Positions 8,753 through 17,430 of a stretch of 64,000 nt of DNA are shown here, piece by piece. The stretch is taken from assembly GCA_020847175.1 (NCBI GenBank), contig JADLCM010000008.1, forward strand, positions 124,001-188,000, read 5' to 3'. A program made the position numbers and the translations under genes. The number at the start of each line of letters is the position of its first letter. The first letter of the stretch is position 1. Under the pieces are notes generated by a model. That model worked only from the letters and a program-made list of their open reading frames with translations, made no database searches and had not been told where the DNA came from. Source of the stretch: Phycisphaerales bacterium. Its GTDB lineage: Bacteria > Planctomycetota > Phycisphaerae > Phycisphaerales > UBA1924.

Positions 8753-11320
8753 TCAGAAGCAACCCTGCACGAAGAGGTCCAGGTAGAAGAAGAAGTCCGA
8801 GGCGTCGATGATGCCGTCGGGTACGCCGTAGGCCGGGTTGTTGGGGTCCGCGGAGCCCGTGAGGTCGGCGACGGCGAAGTTGCCGCCCGTGAACTGGTCG
8901 AGGAAGTAGAAAAAGTCAGAGGCATCGACCTGCCCATCGGGGATTCCGTATGCCGGGTCGTTGGGGTCGGCGGAGCCCGAGATGTCTGCCGGGCACTCGG
9001 GCGGACAGGGGCCGGGGACGAAGACGCTGCCGGGCATCTGGAGAAGGCAGAAGGGGGGAGCGTCCACCACGCCCACCTGCATGTCGGTCAGGCCGTTGTC
9101 GTCGAAGTCGCCGTACGAGATGCCGGCCAGAATCATGGTGGGCGGGAAGTTGAAGGACGGGATCACCTGCATCCCGGGGTCGTTCGGGTTGACCACCGCG
9201 AGCAGGTTGAAGCCCGGTTGGTTGCACTGGCGCGCGATGATCGCGAAGTCGTCGGCATCGCCGTCGTTGTCGCAGTCGATGGGGGTCTGACCGAAGAGGT
9301 TCAGGTCGGGGATGGGCGTGAGCGGGACTTCGCCGCCGCCGTAGTCGTAGTAGAAGTTGCCGAGGGGGTCCTGCCCGCCGATGCCGCCGTGCTCCCATTC
9401 CAACACGACCTCGCCGGCGCACTGGAAGGCGCCGGAGGGCTGGCCGAGGAAGAGGGCCAAGCGTCCGGGATATCCGGAGTAGAGGAAGATGTCGAAGAAG
9501 GGATCGATATTGAGGAAGGCTTCGAAGGGGTCTGACGTGATGCCGTGGCTGGGCATCGTCACCTGGTGCTGCGCGCCGGAGATGGTTGACTGGACGAGGA
9601 AGATATCCGGCCCCGGGGGGCGCGAGAACGTCGGGGCGGGCTGACCGCCGGTGAGCCCCATGGCGACGATCTCGACGGGCACGATGCCGCCCTGGCCGAT
9701 CGACGAGACCGTGATGGTGTCGCCGGGGTTGCCCATGACGTGATGGCCGGTGGGGTTGACCGGAATCTCGGAGATTCCGGACTGGTTCAGGGGGCTCCGG
9801 GCCTGGGCGAGGGTCATGATCGGCAGGAAGGTGTGCGTGCCGGTCAGGCTCTCGTATTCGCCGACGAGCGCGGGTGTGTCGCCCTGGGCCGCGAGGAGGT
9901 TTTCGGGTGAGAACACGAACTGGACTCGCCCGGACCCGAAGAACTCGTGAATCTGGTCGAGAATCCAGAACCCGCCCGCGAGCGGGTCGCCGGCGTCGGG
10001 ATTGGCGATCGCGGTATTGTCGAGCAGCGTGAGGACGGTGCCCGTCGGCACCACGCTCGGGTCAATCTCCACCGCGTGCAGCGAACCGCGCAGCGTGTCG
10101 TGAACCAGCAGCGTGTCGGCCTGGCCGAGCACGGGCATCGGCACGTGGAAGACATCGACATCTTCGTGATGGGGCACGGGTCGCGCGGTCAGCGCCCCGG
10201 GGATCACCACGCTCGCCGAGAGCGTCTCGGGTGTGCCGTTGGCGTTGGTGTCGGTCCACGTATGGGTGCAGATCTCGCCCGTCAGCGGGTTGAGCGTGAT
10301 GACGATGAGCACCAGGCGCGAGTTGGAATCGACGGTCACGAAATAGGCGATGGGGATCTTGCCGTCGTTGGGGACCATGAGCATGATCGAGGTGGCCCCC
10401 CAGGTGACGGTGATCTTGCGCATGCTCTGCAGGTCGCGCGCATCGACGATCGCGCGCAGCGGGCTCTTGTACTTGCGCCCGTAGTAGAGCTCCTCCCACG
10501 ATTTCGTCTGGTTGATCTGGTTCTCGAAGAGGTTGTTCTTGCGATCGGTGTAATGCGCGAGCAGGGCCCGGATCTCGGTCACCAGGCCCGAGATCTCGGC
10601 GGCGGTGTCCACCCCGAGCTCCATCAGGCACTTGGCGATGCACTTGCCCGCGTGCCCCTCCGCCTCGATCGCGGCGAGCGAGGCGTGCGGGTCGCCGGCG
10701 GCGTCGGTGAGACGCTTGAGCAACTGTTCCAGGTACATGATCGTCATGCAGTCGGAGTCGCGCTCGTTGTCGCACGCCTCGGCGTCCTTCTCTGCGGCGG
10801 TGAGGCCCGGCGCGGGCATGGCCTGGAAGACGTGCGTGATCTCGTTGGCCAGCGTGGCGCCGATCCAGAACTTGGCCTTGGCGCGCTGCACCGGGTCGGC
10901 GGCGGGGTCGCACCACGTCGCGAGAAGGTCGCCGGCGATGCCCACCTCGTCGTTCTTGTACCCGGGCTTGGGCGCGGTGTAGCCGCCGTTCTTCTGACCC
11001 ACCTTCTTGCAGAGCTTGTTCGTTCGCATCAGTTCCAGGTAGTGCCGATAGGCCTCGGTGATGCGCACCGGGCCACGCCCGAAGGGCGGACGGCGGTCGA
11101 TCGGTTCATACGGCCCCTGGCGACCGCCCTGCCCCATCGGGTTGAGCGCCCCTTCCAGCGTGTCGGTGTTGCCATCCTCCCACTGCATCTTCCACATGAT
11201 CTTGATGAGGTCCCTCATCTTCATCTTCTCGGCGTCGGTCATGGCCGTCTCAGCCGCAGCGGAGGTCGCGAGACCGGCCGCGACCGAAACCATGAGCGCG
11301 GAACGATGGACGGAGCGCAT
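8753..11320 (-). CDS. large secreted protein with C-terminal GC-type dockerin repeats
   Basis: An 855-residue exported protein. A signal peptide is seen at residues 1-23 (MRSVHRSALMVSVAAGLATSAAA) and the start at 11320 has AGGAGG. Residues about 25-260 are helical and contain LANEITHVFQ (Asn159), which resembles a zinc-protease HExxH helix with Asn in place of the first His. The central part is beta-rich with LVLIVITLNPLTGEICTHTW. Around residues 680-760 there are calcium-binding-like repeats (DCDNDGDADDFA, DFDDNGLTD). The C-terminus has two similar units, each with SADPN-P-YG-PDG-VDASDFFYFLD, ending LFVQGCF. This matches the GC-type dockerin anchor described in Phycisphaerae-type planctomycetes. 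The function of the front part is unrecognised. The gene stands alone. Confidence 0.8.
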   Translation of the reverse strand: MRSVHRSALMVSVAAGLATSAAAETAMTDAEKMKMRDLIKIMWKMQWEDGNTDTLEGALNPMGQGGRQGPYEPIDRRPPFGRGPVRITEAYRHYLELMRTNKLCKKVGQKNGGYTAPKPGYKNDEVGIAGDLLATWCDPAADPVQRAKAKFWIGATLANEITHVFQAMPAPGLTAAEKDAEACDNERDSDCMTIMYLEQLLKRLTDAAGDPHASLAAIEAEGHAGKCIAKCLMELGVDTAAEISGLVTEIRALLAHYTDRKNNLFENQINQTKSWEELYYGRKYKSPLRAIVDARDLQSMRKITVTWGATSIMLMVPNDGKIPIAYFVTVDSNSRLVLIVITLNPLTGEICTHTWTDTNANGTPETLSASVVIPGALTARPVPHHEDVDVFHVPMPVLGQADTLLVHDTLRGSLHAVEIDPSVVPTGTVLTLLDNTAIANPDAGDPLAGGFWILDQIHEFFGSGRVQFVFSPENLLAAQGDTPALVGEYESLTGTHTFLPIMTLAQARSPLNQSGISEIPVNPTGHHVMGNPGDTITVSSIGQGGIVPVEIVAMGLTGGQPAPTFSRPPGPDIFLVQSTISGAQHQVTMPSHGITSDPFEAFLNIDPFFDIFLYSGYPGRLALFLGQPSGAFQCAGEVVLEWEHGGIGGQDPLGNFYYDYGGGEVPLTPIPDLNLFGQTPIDCDNDGDADDFAIIARQCNQPGFNLLAVVNPNDPGMQVIPSFNFPPTMILAGISYGDFDDNGLTDMQVGVVDAPPFCLLQMPGSVFVPGPCPPECPADISGSADPNDPAYGIPDGQVDASDFFYFLDQFTGGNFAVADLTGSADPNNPAYGVPDGIIDASDFFFYLDLFVQGCF

Positions 11321-11544
11321 GAGTCCCTCCTGCCCCCGGACGGAAGTGGCGGGGCCATACTTTGGCACGATCAGCCTACCCGGGAGAGCCCGTGTGAGTC
11401 AAAGGAAATCCTTGATGCGTCCGAGAACCCGCTCGCGGCGACCCGGCGGCGCGGCCTGCGTCGGGCGACGAAAGGCGCCCGGATTTCAGAGCGCCGCCGG
11501 ATCGTCCTGCGCTGGGCGGCACGCGGCGAGGCGGTGAGCCGGAC

Positions 11545-12090
11545 TCACATGGGCTTCTTGCCGATCGTCAGGTCGTACATCTGCAGCAGCTTGTTCTTGT
11601 CGAACACCATCTCCTGCCGGCTCTTGCCCACGATGTCGTACTCCGTGGTGAGTTCGATCGCGTCCACGGGGCAGGCTTCCTCGCACATGCCGCAGAAGAT
11701 GCAGCGCAGTTCGTCGATCTCGAACTTGGCGGGGTACTTCTCGCGGTCGGGCCAGGGGCTTTCCGCCGCCTCGATGTGGATGCAGTTGGCGGGGCAGATG
11801 GTGGGGCACATCATGCAGGCGACGCACTTGACGCGCCCCTGCTCGTCTTTGTTCAGCCGGTGAAACCCGCGGAAGTTGCTGGGCTCCTGCCCGCCGTCCT
11901 CGGGCTTGAAGTGCTCGCGGCGTTCTTCGGGGTACTGCATTGAGCGGCTGGTCTTGCCCTGCCCCCAACTGGTGAACATGTGGCGCAGCGTCGTGCCGAA
12001 ACCCTTAAAAATCTCGGGGAGGTAGATGTTCTCGGAGCGGTTCAGCGGCTTGCTCGAGAGCACGATGATGTCGCTGTCTGGGATCGCCAT
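11545..12090 (-). CDS. nuoI: NADH-quinone oxidoreductase subunit I (NuoI-like 2x[4Fe-4S] ferredoxin subunit)
   Basis: Peripheral-arm subunit of respiratory complex I carrying the two [4Fe-4S] clusters N6a and N6b. Both cluster motifs are complete: CVACMMCPTICP and CIFCGMCEEACP. The following sequence PVDAIELTTEYD is typical of NuoI. ATG 12090 (181 aa) is preceded by TATACT (12100-12105) with 9 nt between and no Shine-Dalgarno sequence. A longer frame to 12270 runs through the promoter of the divergent gene. No other nuo gene is in the window, so this subunit is encoded away from the usual nuoA-N cluster, or a second copy exists there. The 11321-11544 gap upstream of the dockerin gene holds no gene I can support. 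Confidence 0.85.
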   Translation of the reverse strand: MAIPDSDIIVLSSKPLNRSENIYLPEIFKGFGTTLRHMFTSWGQGKTSRSMQYPEERREHFKPEDGGQEPSNFRGFHRLNKDEQGRVKCVACMMCPTICPANCIHIEAAESPWPDREKYPAKFEIDELRCIFCGMCEEACPVDAIELTTEYDIVGKSRQEMVFDKNKLLQMYDLTIGKKPM

Positions 12091-12099
12091 GGCGCGGGG

Positions 12100-12105
12100 A
12101 GTATA
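12100..12105 (-). promoter_or_regulatory. -10 element (TATACT) of nuoI, leaderless-type
   Basis: TATACT on the minus strand ends 9 nt before the nuoI ATG; a transcript would have only a few untranslated bases. The divergent TACAAT of the next gene lies 84 nt away. Confidence 0.5.
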
Positions 12106-12188
12106 CGGGCGAGCCGCCCGCGCGTGCGAAGCTGGGGGGCCCGCCGAGCCTCCGGCGATCCACCCGATCCGAACCCGGCGCGGGCCCG

Positions 12189-12194
12189 TACAAT
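12189..12194 (+). promoter_or_regulatory. -10 element (TACAAT) of the SPOR-like gene, leaderless-type
   Basis: TACAAT ends 6 nt before GTG 12201. The close fit to the TATAAT consensus, together with the lack of a ribosome-binding site, favours GTG 12201 over the in-frame ATG at 12234. Confidence 0.5.
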
Positions 12195-12200
12195 CTCGCC

Positions 12201-12998
12201 GTGCCAGGGCGACGGAACCCACCCCTGTTCGACATGATCCGCCACGGTGAGAGTGACCGCGCGCCCGCATCGGTCTTCCGAGTTCCCGCCCGTCCCGTCG
12301 AAGTCAGAATCCCCCGCAGCGAGGCGTCACCGGATGCGCCGCCGGCGAGTCGGTCCAAGGGCGGCGGGCACGTGCGGTTGCCCGTGTACGGCGTGTACAT
12401 CGCGATCACGGCGGTGCTCGCGGCGGTGATCCTCACCTGGGCCGTCGGGTTTCAGGTCGGGAAGCGCCGCGGCGAGGACGCAGCGCTCAAGCAGTTGGGA
12501 CTCGGGCAGACGCCGTTGGTGAAGCGCACCGACCCCACCAACCTCGGTGGGAGCGGGACGCCCGTGAACCCCCAGCCCGACCAGCCTGAACCGCAGGTGC
12601 CTCGGCCCGACGAAACCGTGCCGCGTCCGATCCCGAGCGGGGCGATCATCGGCGCGCGCGGCGAGATCGTGGAGGAGCCGCGCCAGCCAGGGACGAACTA
12701 CCTGAAACTTGCGAGCAGGGTGAGCGCTGAAGAAACGCAGGCGGCGGCGGGGTTCCTCGCCCAGAACGGGGTGCAGGCGATCGGGGTGAGGGTGGACGGC
12801 ACGGGAACCGGCGCCAACAATCCCGCCCGCTACGACCTCTTCTCCCTGCTGGGCGTGCCGAGTTCAAGGTATTCCCAGATGGAGGCGGAGCGGAACCAGC
12901 ACTGGCAGCTCGTGCAGCGCCTGGGCCGGGAGTGGCAAACGAAGCACAAGGGCACGGTGAACTTCGCCAGCCCGCAGTGGGTTCTGTTCCGCGGGTGA
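12201..12998 (+). CDS. single-pass membrane protein with SPOR-like C-terminal domain
   Basis: A 265-residue bitopic protein. A basic cytoplasmic N-terminus is followed by one membrane segment at about residues 55-80 (VYGVYIAITAVLAAVILTWAVGF). Next comes a proline-rich linker (about 110-145, repeats of QPD/EPQ/PRPDE), then a C-terminal domain of about 110 residues. That domain begins NYLKLASRVSAEETQAAAGF and contains GVQAIGVRVDG, which resembles SPOR/peptidoglycan-binding folds (two beta-alpha-beta units with an NYL..L start). The exact family is not recognised. By analogy it could bind denuded glycan strands at division sites; this is inference only. The start GTG 12201 rests on the TACAAT box just upstream. 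Confidence 0.6.
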   Translation: MPGRRNPPLFDMIRHGESDRAPASVFRVPARPVEVRIPRSEASPDAPPASRSKGGGHVRLPVYGVYIAITAVLAAVILTWAVGFQVGKRRGEDAALKQLGLGQTPLVKRTDPTNLGGSGTPVNPQPDQPEPQVPRPDETVPRPIPSGAIIGARGEIVEEPRQPGTNYLKLASRVSAEETQAAAGFLAQNGVQAIGVRVDGTGTGANNPARYDLFSLLGVPSSRYSQMEAERNQHWQLVQRLGREWQTKHKGTVNFASPQWVLFRG

Positions 12999-13023
12999 AG
13001 CCCGCTCGACAACGGAGATGGGC

Positions 13024-13179
13024 ATGAGCCTCGATCGATCTCTCAAGACCAGCAGCAGCCTGAGCGGCAAGCGCAGCGTGCTCACCCGCACCGAGCGCAT
13101 CGCGAAGCTGAAGGCCGACAAGAAGTTCCCCGAAGACAAGCCTCGCGCGCTCGGCCTGCCCAAGACCAAGAGCTCGTGA
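13024..13179 (+). CDS. small basic protein, PVC-specific (TIGR04137-like)
   Basis: A 51-residue, lysine/arginine-rich protein: it starts MSLDRSLKTSSSLSGKRSVL, continues TRTERIAKLKADKKF and ends GLPKTKSS. This fits the small basic protein family shared by Planctomycetes, Verrucomicrobia and Chlamydiae (MSLDxSLK..., vLTRxERIxxLKxxgk..., xGLPKxK). A GGAG ribosome-binding site lies 6 nt upstream. The function is not established; conservation and charge suggest a ribosome- or RNA-associated role. It sits 25 nt after the SPOR-like gene and 70 nt before an aminotransferase gene. A GC-rich imperfect hairpin occupies 13206-13232 downstream. Confidence 0.85.
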   Translation: MSLDRSLKTSSSLSGKRSVLTRTERIAKLKADKKFPEDKPRALGLPKTKSS

Positions 13180-13249
13180 GCGGCCCCCGGGGCACCGCAG
13201 CACCCGCGCCCGGCGGCACCGCCCGGGCGCCCTGAGCGAGAGGGGCGTC

Positions 13250-14428
13250 ATGGACGCGGAACGCCTGATCGCGGCACGCGCGCGCGGGGTGGATGCCTCC
13301 GCGATTCGGCGCGTCTTCAACCTCGCGCGCACGCTCAAAGACCCCATCAACCTCTCCATCGGCCAGCCCGACTTTCCGGTGCCCGAGCCAATCCGCGCCG
13401 CGGCCAAGCTCGCCATCGACGAGGGGCACAACGGCTACACGGTGACCCAGGGCATCGAGCGGCTGCGGGCCCGGATCGCGGCACACCTCAACGCCGACCT
13501 GGGTTGGACGATCGGTGAAGGAGCGGATGAGCCGGCGCTGCTCGTCACCAGCGGAACCTCGGGCGCGCTCACGCTCGCCGCGATGGCGCTGCTGGACCCG
13601 GGCGACGAGATCGTGTTCGGCGACCCGTACTTTCCGCTCTACCCGGCGATGGGGGTCTTCAACGGGGCGAAGCCGGTGATGGTGGACACGCACCCGGACT
13701 TTCGGCTCACCCGCGCGCGGGTGAGCCTGGCGCTGACCGATCGCACGAAGGCGGTGCTCCTCAACACGCCGGGCAACCCCACCGGCGCGGTCGCGTCGCA
13801 CGACGACTGCAAGGGCCTGCTCGACCTGTGCCGCGAGCGCGGCGTGCTGCTCATCAGCGATGAGATCTACGACGAGTTCACGTTCGAGGAGGGTCGCACC
13901 GAGCGGAGCCCCGGGGGCGCGATGCGCATGCCCAGCCCGGCGCGCCAGCCGGGTTCGTGGCGGAACATGCTGCTCGTGCGCGGGTTCGGAAAGACCTACG
14001 GCGTCACGGGATGGCGACTGGGATACGCCGCGGGGCCGAGAGCGATCATCGAGCAGATGGCGAAGATCCAGCAGTTCACGTTCGTCAACGCGCCCTCCGT
14101 CGCGCAGTGGGGATGTGCCGCGGCCCTTGACGTGGACATGGCCCCGATGGTCGCCGAGTTCCAGGCGCGGCGTGACCTGGTGCTCGCGAGTCTCCGCGAT
14201 GTGACCGAGATCGAGGTGCCTCACGGGGCGTTCTACGCCTACCCGCACGTGCCCCCCGGGATGACGGGTCAGTCGTTCGCCGAGGCGTGCCTGGCTCGCA
14301 ACGTGCTTCTGCTGCCCGGCGCGGCGTTCTCCGGGCGCGATGAGCACGTGCGGATCAGTTTCGCGGCGCCCCGGGACAGGCTGGCAGCCGGCCTGGAGGT
14401 GCTCCGCGAGTTGTTCACCGGGTCGTGA
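13250..14428 (+). CDS. class I/II PLP-dependent aminotransferase (aspartate-aminotransferase-like)
   Basis: Fold-type I aminotransferase of 392 aa. Visible marks are the N-terminal PINLSIGQPDFPVPEPI, the substrate/PLP motif NTPGNPTGA, DEIYDEF (the PLP-pyridine Asp and Tyr), and the Schiff-base lysine in FGKTYGVTGWRLGY (about residue 248), with a C-terminal R in the VRISFA block. The family converts amino acids and 2-oxo acids; the sequence alone does not fix the substrate (Asp, aromatic or Ala). ATG 13250 has GAGAGGGG upstream. The gene may be co-transcribed with the small basic protein gene. Confidence 0.85.
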   Translation: MDAERLIAARARGVDASAIRRVFNLARTLKDPINLSIGQPDFPVPEPIRAAAKLAIDEGHNGYTVTQGIERLRARIAAHLNADLGWTIGEGADEPALLVTSGTSGALTLAAMALLDPGDEIVFGDPYFPLYPAMGVFNGAKPVMVDTHPDFRLTRARVSLALTDRTKAVLLNTPGNPTGAVASHDDCKGLLDLCRERGVLLISDEIYDEFTFEEGRTERSPGGAMRMPSPARQPGSWRNMLLVRGFGKTYGVTGWRLGYAAGPRAIIEQMAKIQQFTFVNAPSVAQWGCAAALDVDMAPMVAEFQARRDLVLASLRDVTEIEVPHGAFYAYPHVPPGMTGQSFAEACLARNVLLLPGAAFSGRDEHVRISFAAPRDRLAAGLEVLRELFTGS

Positions 14429-14557
14429 GGCCCGGCGGCGAAACTCGCCGTGCGCTGACGGCCCCGGGGCGCGGGCCGACGACGACGGGCCAATCCACCC
14501 GGCTCGGACTCACCCTCCGCGGCTCGGGGAGCGCTGGCCAAAGTTGTGGCCGGCGGG

Positions 14558-14563
14558 TAGTCT
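14558..14563 (+). promoter_or_regulatory. -10 element (TAGTCT), leaderless-type
   Basis: TAGTCT ends 6 nt before the ATG of the membrane protein gene at 14570, with no ribosome-binding site in between. Confidence 0.4.
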
Positions 14564-14569
14564 GCGTCC

Positions 14570-15289
14570 ATGGGGGTTGTGCGGCGGCTGACGAAGACGG
14601 TGCGTTGCGGGTTGGTCAGCCTCCGAGCCGGGCCGGACAGACCGACGCTGCGGCTGGCGGGGTGGCTCCTTGGTTCGAGCGCGTCGCTGTGCCTCGTGCT
14701 GGCGGGCGCGGGGCTGATCCGCCGGGGAAACGCCGTGCGGTACTTCGGCGATTTCCGGTGGGGCACGGGGCTGTCAGCCGGGCTCCTGCTGCTCGCATCG
14801 ATCGGCGCCTTCCGCAACTGGCGGGCGCTCCGGGGCGTCTTCGTGTCGGTGGCGTGGCTGGCGCTCGGAGTGGGGCTTGCCGCCGCCACGCTGGATGATG
14901 CATTGGGCCTGCACGAACGTGTCGACCTGATGATCAACGACGCCCTGGGGTGGGATGCCGCGGGTGACGGGGACTTCATCGACGACGCGATCATCCCGCT
15001 CTACGGCGTGGTGGTGGGTGGGTGCATTGTCGTGTGCGGCGCGCGGTGCTTCGCGAAACAGCCCGCGCTGGTGTGGTGCTGGGGGGCGGCGGGCGTCTTC
15101 TTCGCGGTCATGGTCGCGCTCGATTTCACGGACCGATTCCAGGCAGTGGAAGAGACGTGCAAGATCCTGGCGGGCTCCCTTATCTACGCGGGCACGCGGG
15201 CGGTGCGGCACGATCCGCTGCATCGGCGTCTTCGGCGCCGCGCCGCTGAGGGCAGGGGCGGTTCACGCGTGACCGATCGGGTCGTTTGA
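14570..15289 (+). CDS. polytopic membrane protein of unknown function
   Basis: I do not recognise a named family. The 239-residue protein has about six hydrophobic segments (about residues 30-50, 65-82, 88-108, 145-163, 170-188 and a weaker last one). Between the third and fourth lies LDDALGLHERVD, and before the last AVEETCKILAG. An acidic-rich LDDxxxxHE motif paired with a later EE motif recurs in uncharacterised bacterial membrane proteins, which hints at metal or substrate binding inside the membrane, but no function is known. The basic C-terminal tail overlaps the end of the convergent permease gene by 27 nt. The start is supported by TAGTCT six nt upstream. Confidence 0.65.
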   Translation: MGVVRRLTKTVRCGLVSLRAGPDRPTLRLAGWLLGSSASLCLVLAGAGLIRRGNAVRYFGDFRWGTGLSAGLLLLASIGAFRNWRALRGVFVSVAWLALGVGLAAATLDDALGLHERVDLMINDALGWDAAGDGDFIDDAIIPLYGVVVGGCIVVCGARCFAKQPALVWCWGAAGVFFAVMVALDFTDRFQAVEETCKILAGSLIYAGTRAVRHDPLHRRLRRRAAEGRGGSRVTDRVV

Positions 15290-17173
15290 GGATGTCTCGG
15301 GGTCGGCGCCGGTCGAACCGGCGGGCGCCGGCGAGAGGTGGGGCTGATCTGCCGAGCGGGTGATGAGGGCGACTTCATCGGGCAGGTTCTCGGCCACGCG
15401 TGCGACCACATCACCCTGCACGCGACGCGACACCAGCGAGCGGCGCGACTTGCCCATGATGAGCGTGTCGCACCCGAACGTCACGGTGTAGTCGAGAATC
15501 TCCGCCGAGATGTCTTCGCTGGTCACGTAGACGGGCACGAAGGGCACGCCGGCCTCGCGGGCGAGCAGGGCCGTGGTCCCGAGTGCTTCCTGGGCGACCG
15601 GATCGTCGGCGAGCTTGGGGAGCGCTTTCGGGTTGATGTCCATGACGCGCAGCGTGCGCACGTAGATGCCGAAGAGCGTGGCGCGGCGCCGGCGCGCGAG
15701 ATCGACGGCGAACTCGCTCTGATAGCGCCCTCTGGAGGCGAGCATGATGCGGGGGCGCGAGGGGTCGAGTTTGAGCGGCTGGGCCTGGAGTTCGCTGAGC
15801 CACCCCGCGGCGGGGGTGGGCAGGGGGGGCACGGCGGCCCTGTGCTTGCGCTGCCCCCGGCTCCGGACGATCAAGGCGGTCAGGACGAGCCCTCCGGCGA
15901 AGATCGTCGCCCGAGGAGAGGTCACGACGACCGTGATGCTCAGCAGCGACAGGAGCCCGCCGAGCGCGAAGAGAAGATTCCGCTGTCGGCCCGAAATCTC
16001 CAGACTTCGGTTGAGGGCTACCGCCATCACGCTGGTGGTGACCGCACCAAAGACGCCGAGCACGTACAACTCGGCCAGAATGGCTACATCCTGCGTCACC
16101 GCAATCGTCACGATCGGCGCCGCGCAGGCGAAGACCAGGCCCGCCCAGGGCACGCCAGAGTAGTTCAGCTTGGTGAAGACCTTGGGCACCTCGCGATCGT
16201 GCCCCATCGAGTACAGCACCGACACGAGCGCCATGATTGCCGTATTTCCTGCCGAGAGCAGGAGGAGCCCGAAGACGATGGACGCCGCGATGCCGACCGC
16301 ACTCCGGCCCGCCGGACCGAAGGCGGACTCGCCCGACGCCGCCGCGAGCTCGCGCATCGCCGTGTCGCGGAACGCCACGACATCCGCGGGCAGGTCCTGC
16401 CCCGCGTAGTGGGCCACCGGGGACTCGTGGATTCCGAGCGCCTGCGGCAGACCGGCGATCGCGATTCCGAAGATCATGTTGAGCGCGACCACTTCGATGA
16501 GTACGGGCCAGATGGTCCGGCGCGCTGTGCGCTCCACGGGCTGACGCATCAGGCCGGTCATGTTCGCGACGGCTTCGACGCCGCTCATGGCCAGGCAGAT
16601 CCGCGTGAAGTGGACCCACGCCTCGGCCGGCGTGCCCATGCCGGTCCAGGAGATGGCCTTGAGCCCGCGCATGAAGTACGGGATGCACAGCACGGCGATG
16701 ACGAGCGACACGAGCACGGCGATGAGCGCGATCAGAAGGGCCAATCGCCCCGCCGAGCGTGCCCCGAGCCAGTTCACGGCCCCCAGCAGCACGATGCTCA
16801 ACGCCGACAGCGCCCAAATGAACGAGTGGGGCACCCCGAAATAGTGGAACGCTTCCACAATGCTGATCGCGGCGGTCATGATGTACCCGCCGATCAGCAG
16901 CGTCGCCCCGATGACCGACCACACGGGGCTGAGTTGACGCGCCGCTGAATACACCCCGCCGCCTTCCGGGAAACAGCGGCAGATGATCGTGTAGGCCCAG
17001 GCGACCGCGGCCATGAGGAGGCCGATCGCACCAAGGAAAACCACGGAAGCGTGCCCGGTGAAGAAGAACGCAAGGCCGAGAACGTACAGGCGGCTTGTGC
17101 CCCAATCGCCGTACAGCAGCGGACCTGCGTGAAACCACTTGAGGTTCCGGGGTCTGGAGTCCGTGACCAGCAT
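15263..17173 (-). CDS. APC-family amino-acid permease fused to a C-terminal universal-stress-protein domain
   Basis: A 636-residue fusion. Residues about 15-430 hold roughly 12 membrane helices typical of the amino acid-polyamine-organocation superfamily, starting KWFHAGPLLYGDWGTSRLYVLG. Residues about 465-600 form a soluble Usp-like domain: PRIMLASRGRYQSEFAVDLA, then a nucleotide-binding-like end CDTLIMGKSRRSLVSRRVQGDV. Permease-Usp fusions are known in bacteria, and the Usp part is thought to regulate transport. ATG 17173 has GGGGAGG 11 nt upstream. The substrate cannot be told from sequence. The last 27 nt overlap the convergent membrane protein gene. Confidence 0.82.
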   Translation of the reverse strand: MLVTDSRPRNLKWFHAGPLLYGDWGTSRLYVLGLAFFFTGHASVVFLGAIGLLMAAVAWAYTIICRCFPEGGGVYSAARQLSPVWSVIGATLLIGGYIMTAAISIVEAFHYFGVPHSFIWALSALSIVLLGAVNWLGARSAGRLALLIALIAVLVSLVIAVLCIPYFMRGLKAISWTGMGTPAEAWVHFTRICLAMSGVEAVANMTGLMRQPVERTARRTIWPVLIEVVALNMIFGIAIAGLPQALGIHESPVAHYAGQDLPADVVAFRDTAMRELAAASGESAFGPAGRSAVGIAASIVFGLLLLSAGNTAIMALVSVLYSMGHDREVPKVFTKLNYSGVPWAGLVFACAAPIVTIAVTQDVAILAELYVLGVFGAVTTSVMAVALNRSLEISGRQRNLLFALGGLLSLLSITVVVTSPRATIFAGGLVLTALIVRSRGQRKHRAAVPPLPTPAAGWLSELQAQPLKLDPSRPRIMLASRGRYQSEFAVDLARRRRATLFGIYVRTLRVMDINPKALPKLADDPVAQEALGTTALLAREAGVPFVPVYVTSEDISAEILDYTVTFGCDTLIMGKSRRSLVSRRVQGDVVARVAENLPDEVALITRSADQPHLSPAPAGSTGADPETSSNDPIGHA

Positions 17174-17298
17174 CGCTCGACGGCACCTCCCCGGGAATCG
17201 CGAGCATAGCACATGCGTCGGGGCATCGGAGCAAGTCCGAACCGGCGCGAACAACGTCCGTATAGCCAGTGTGGATGTTGGTCACCGGCCTTTGGGCG

Positions 17299-17327
17299 TT
17301 GACGAGCCCGGGTGATGCCGATAGCGT
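17299..17327 (+). promoter_or_regulatory. sigma-70-type promoter of the protein kinase gene
   Basis: TTGACG (17299-17304), a 17-nt spacer and TAGCGT (17322-17327), about 100 nt upstream of the kinase start. It lies in the divergent region shared with the permease gene (17174-17430), which otherwise holds no gene. Confidence 0.45.
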
Positions 17328-17430
17328 GACAGCCCCCGGGCCCGGGTGAAAGCCGGTCTCGGGAGTCCGGCATTTGAGCCTGCCCGGAAGGCGAGCCGGC
17401 GGATCGGTTGGCGCATGGATTGCGACTGAT

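Noticed and set aside
9947..11863. Plus-strand open frame of 638 codons across the dockerin protein and nuoI
   Set aside because: Antisense shadow of strongly supported genes; the translated sequence is low-complexity and unlike any protein.
15338..16948. Plus-strand frame of 536 codons opposite the APC permease
   Set aside because: Same shadow effect; the permease frame has coherent membrane helices and a ribosome-binding site.
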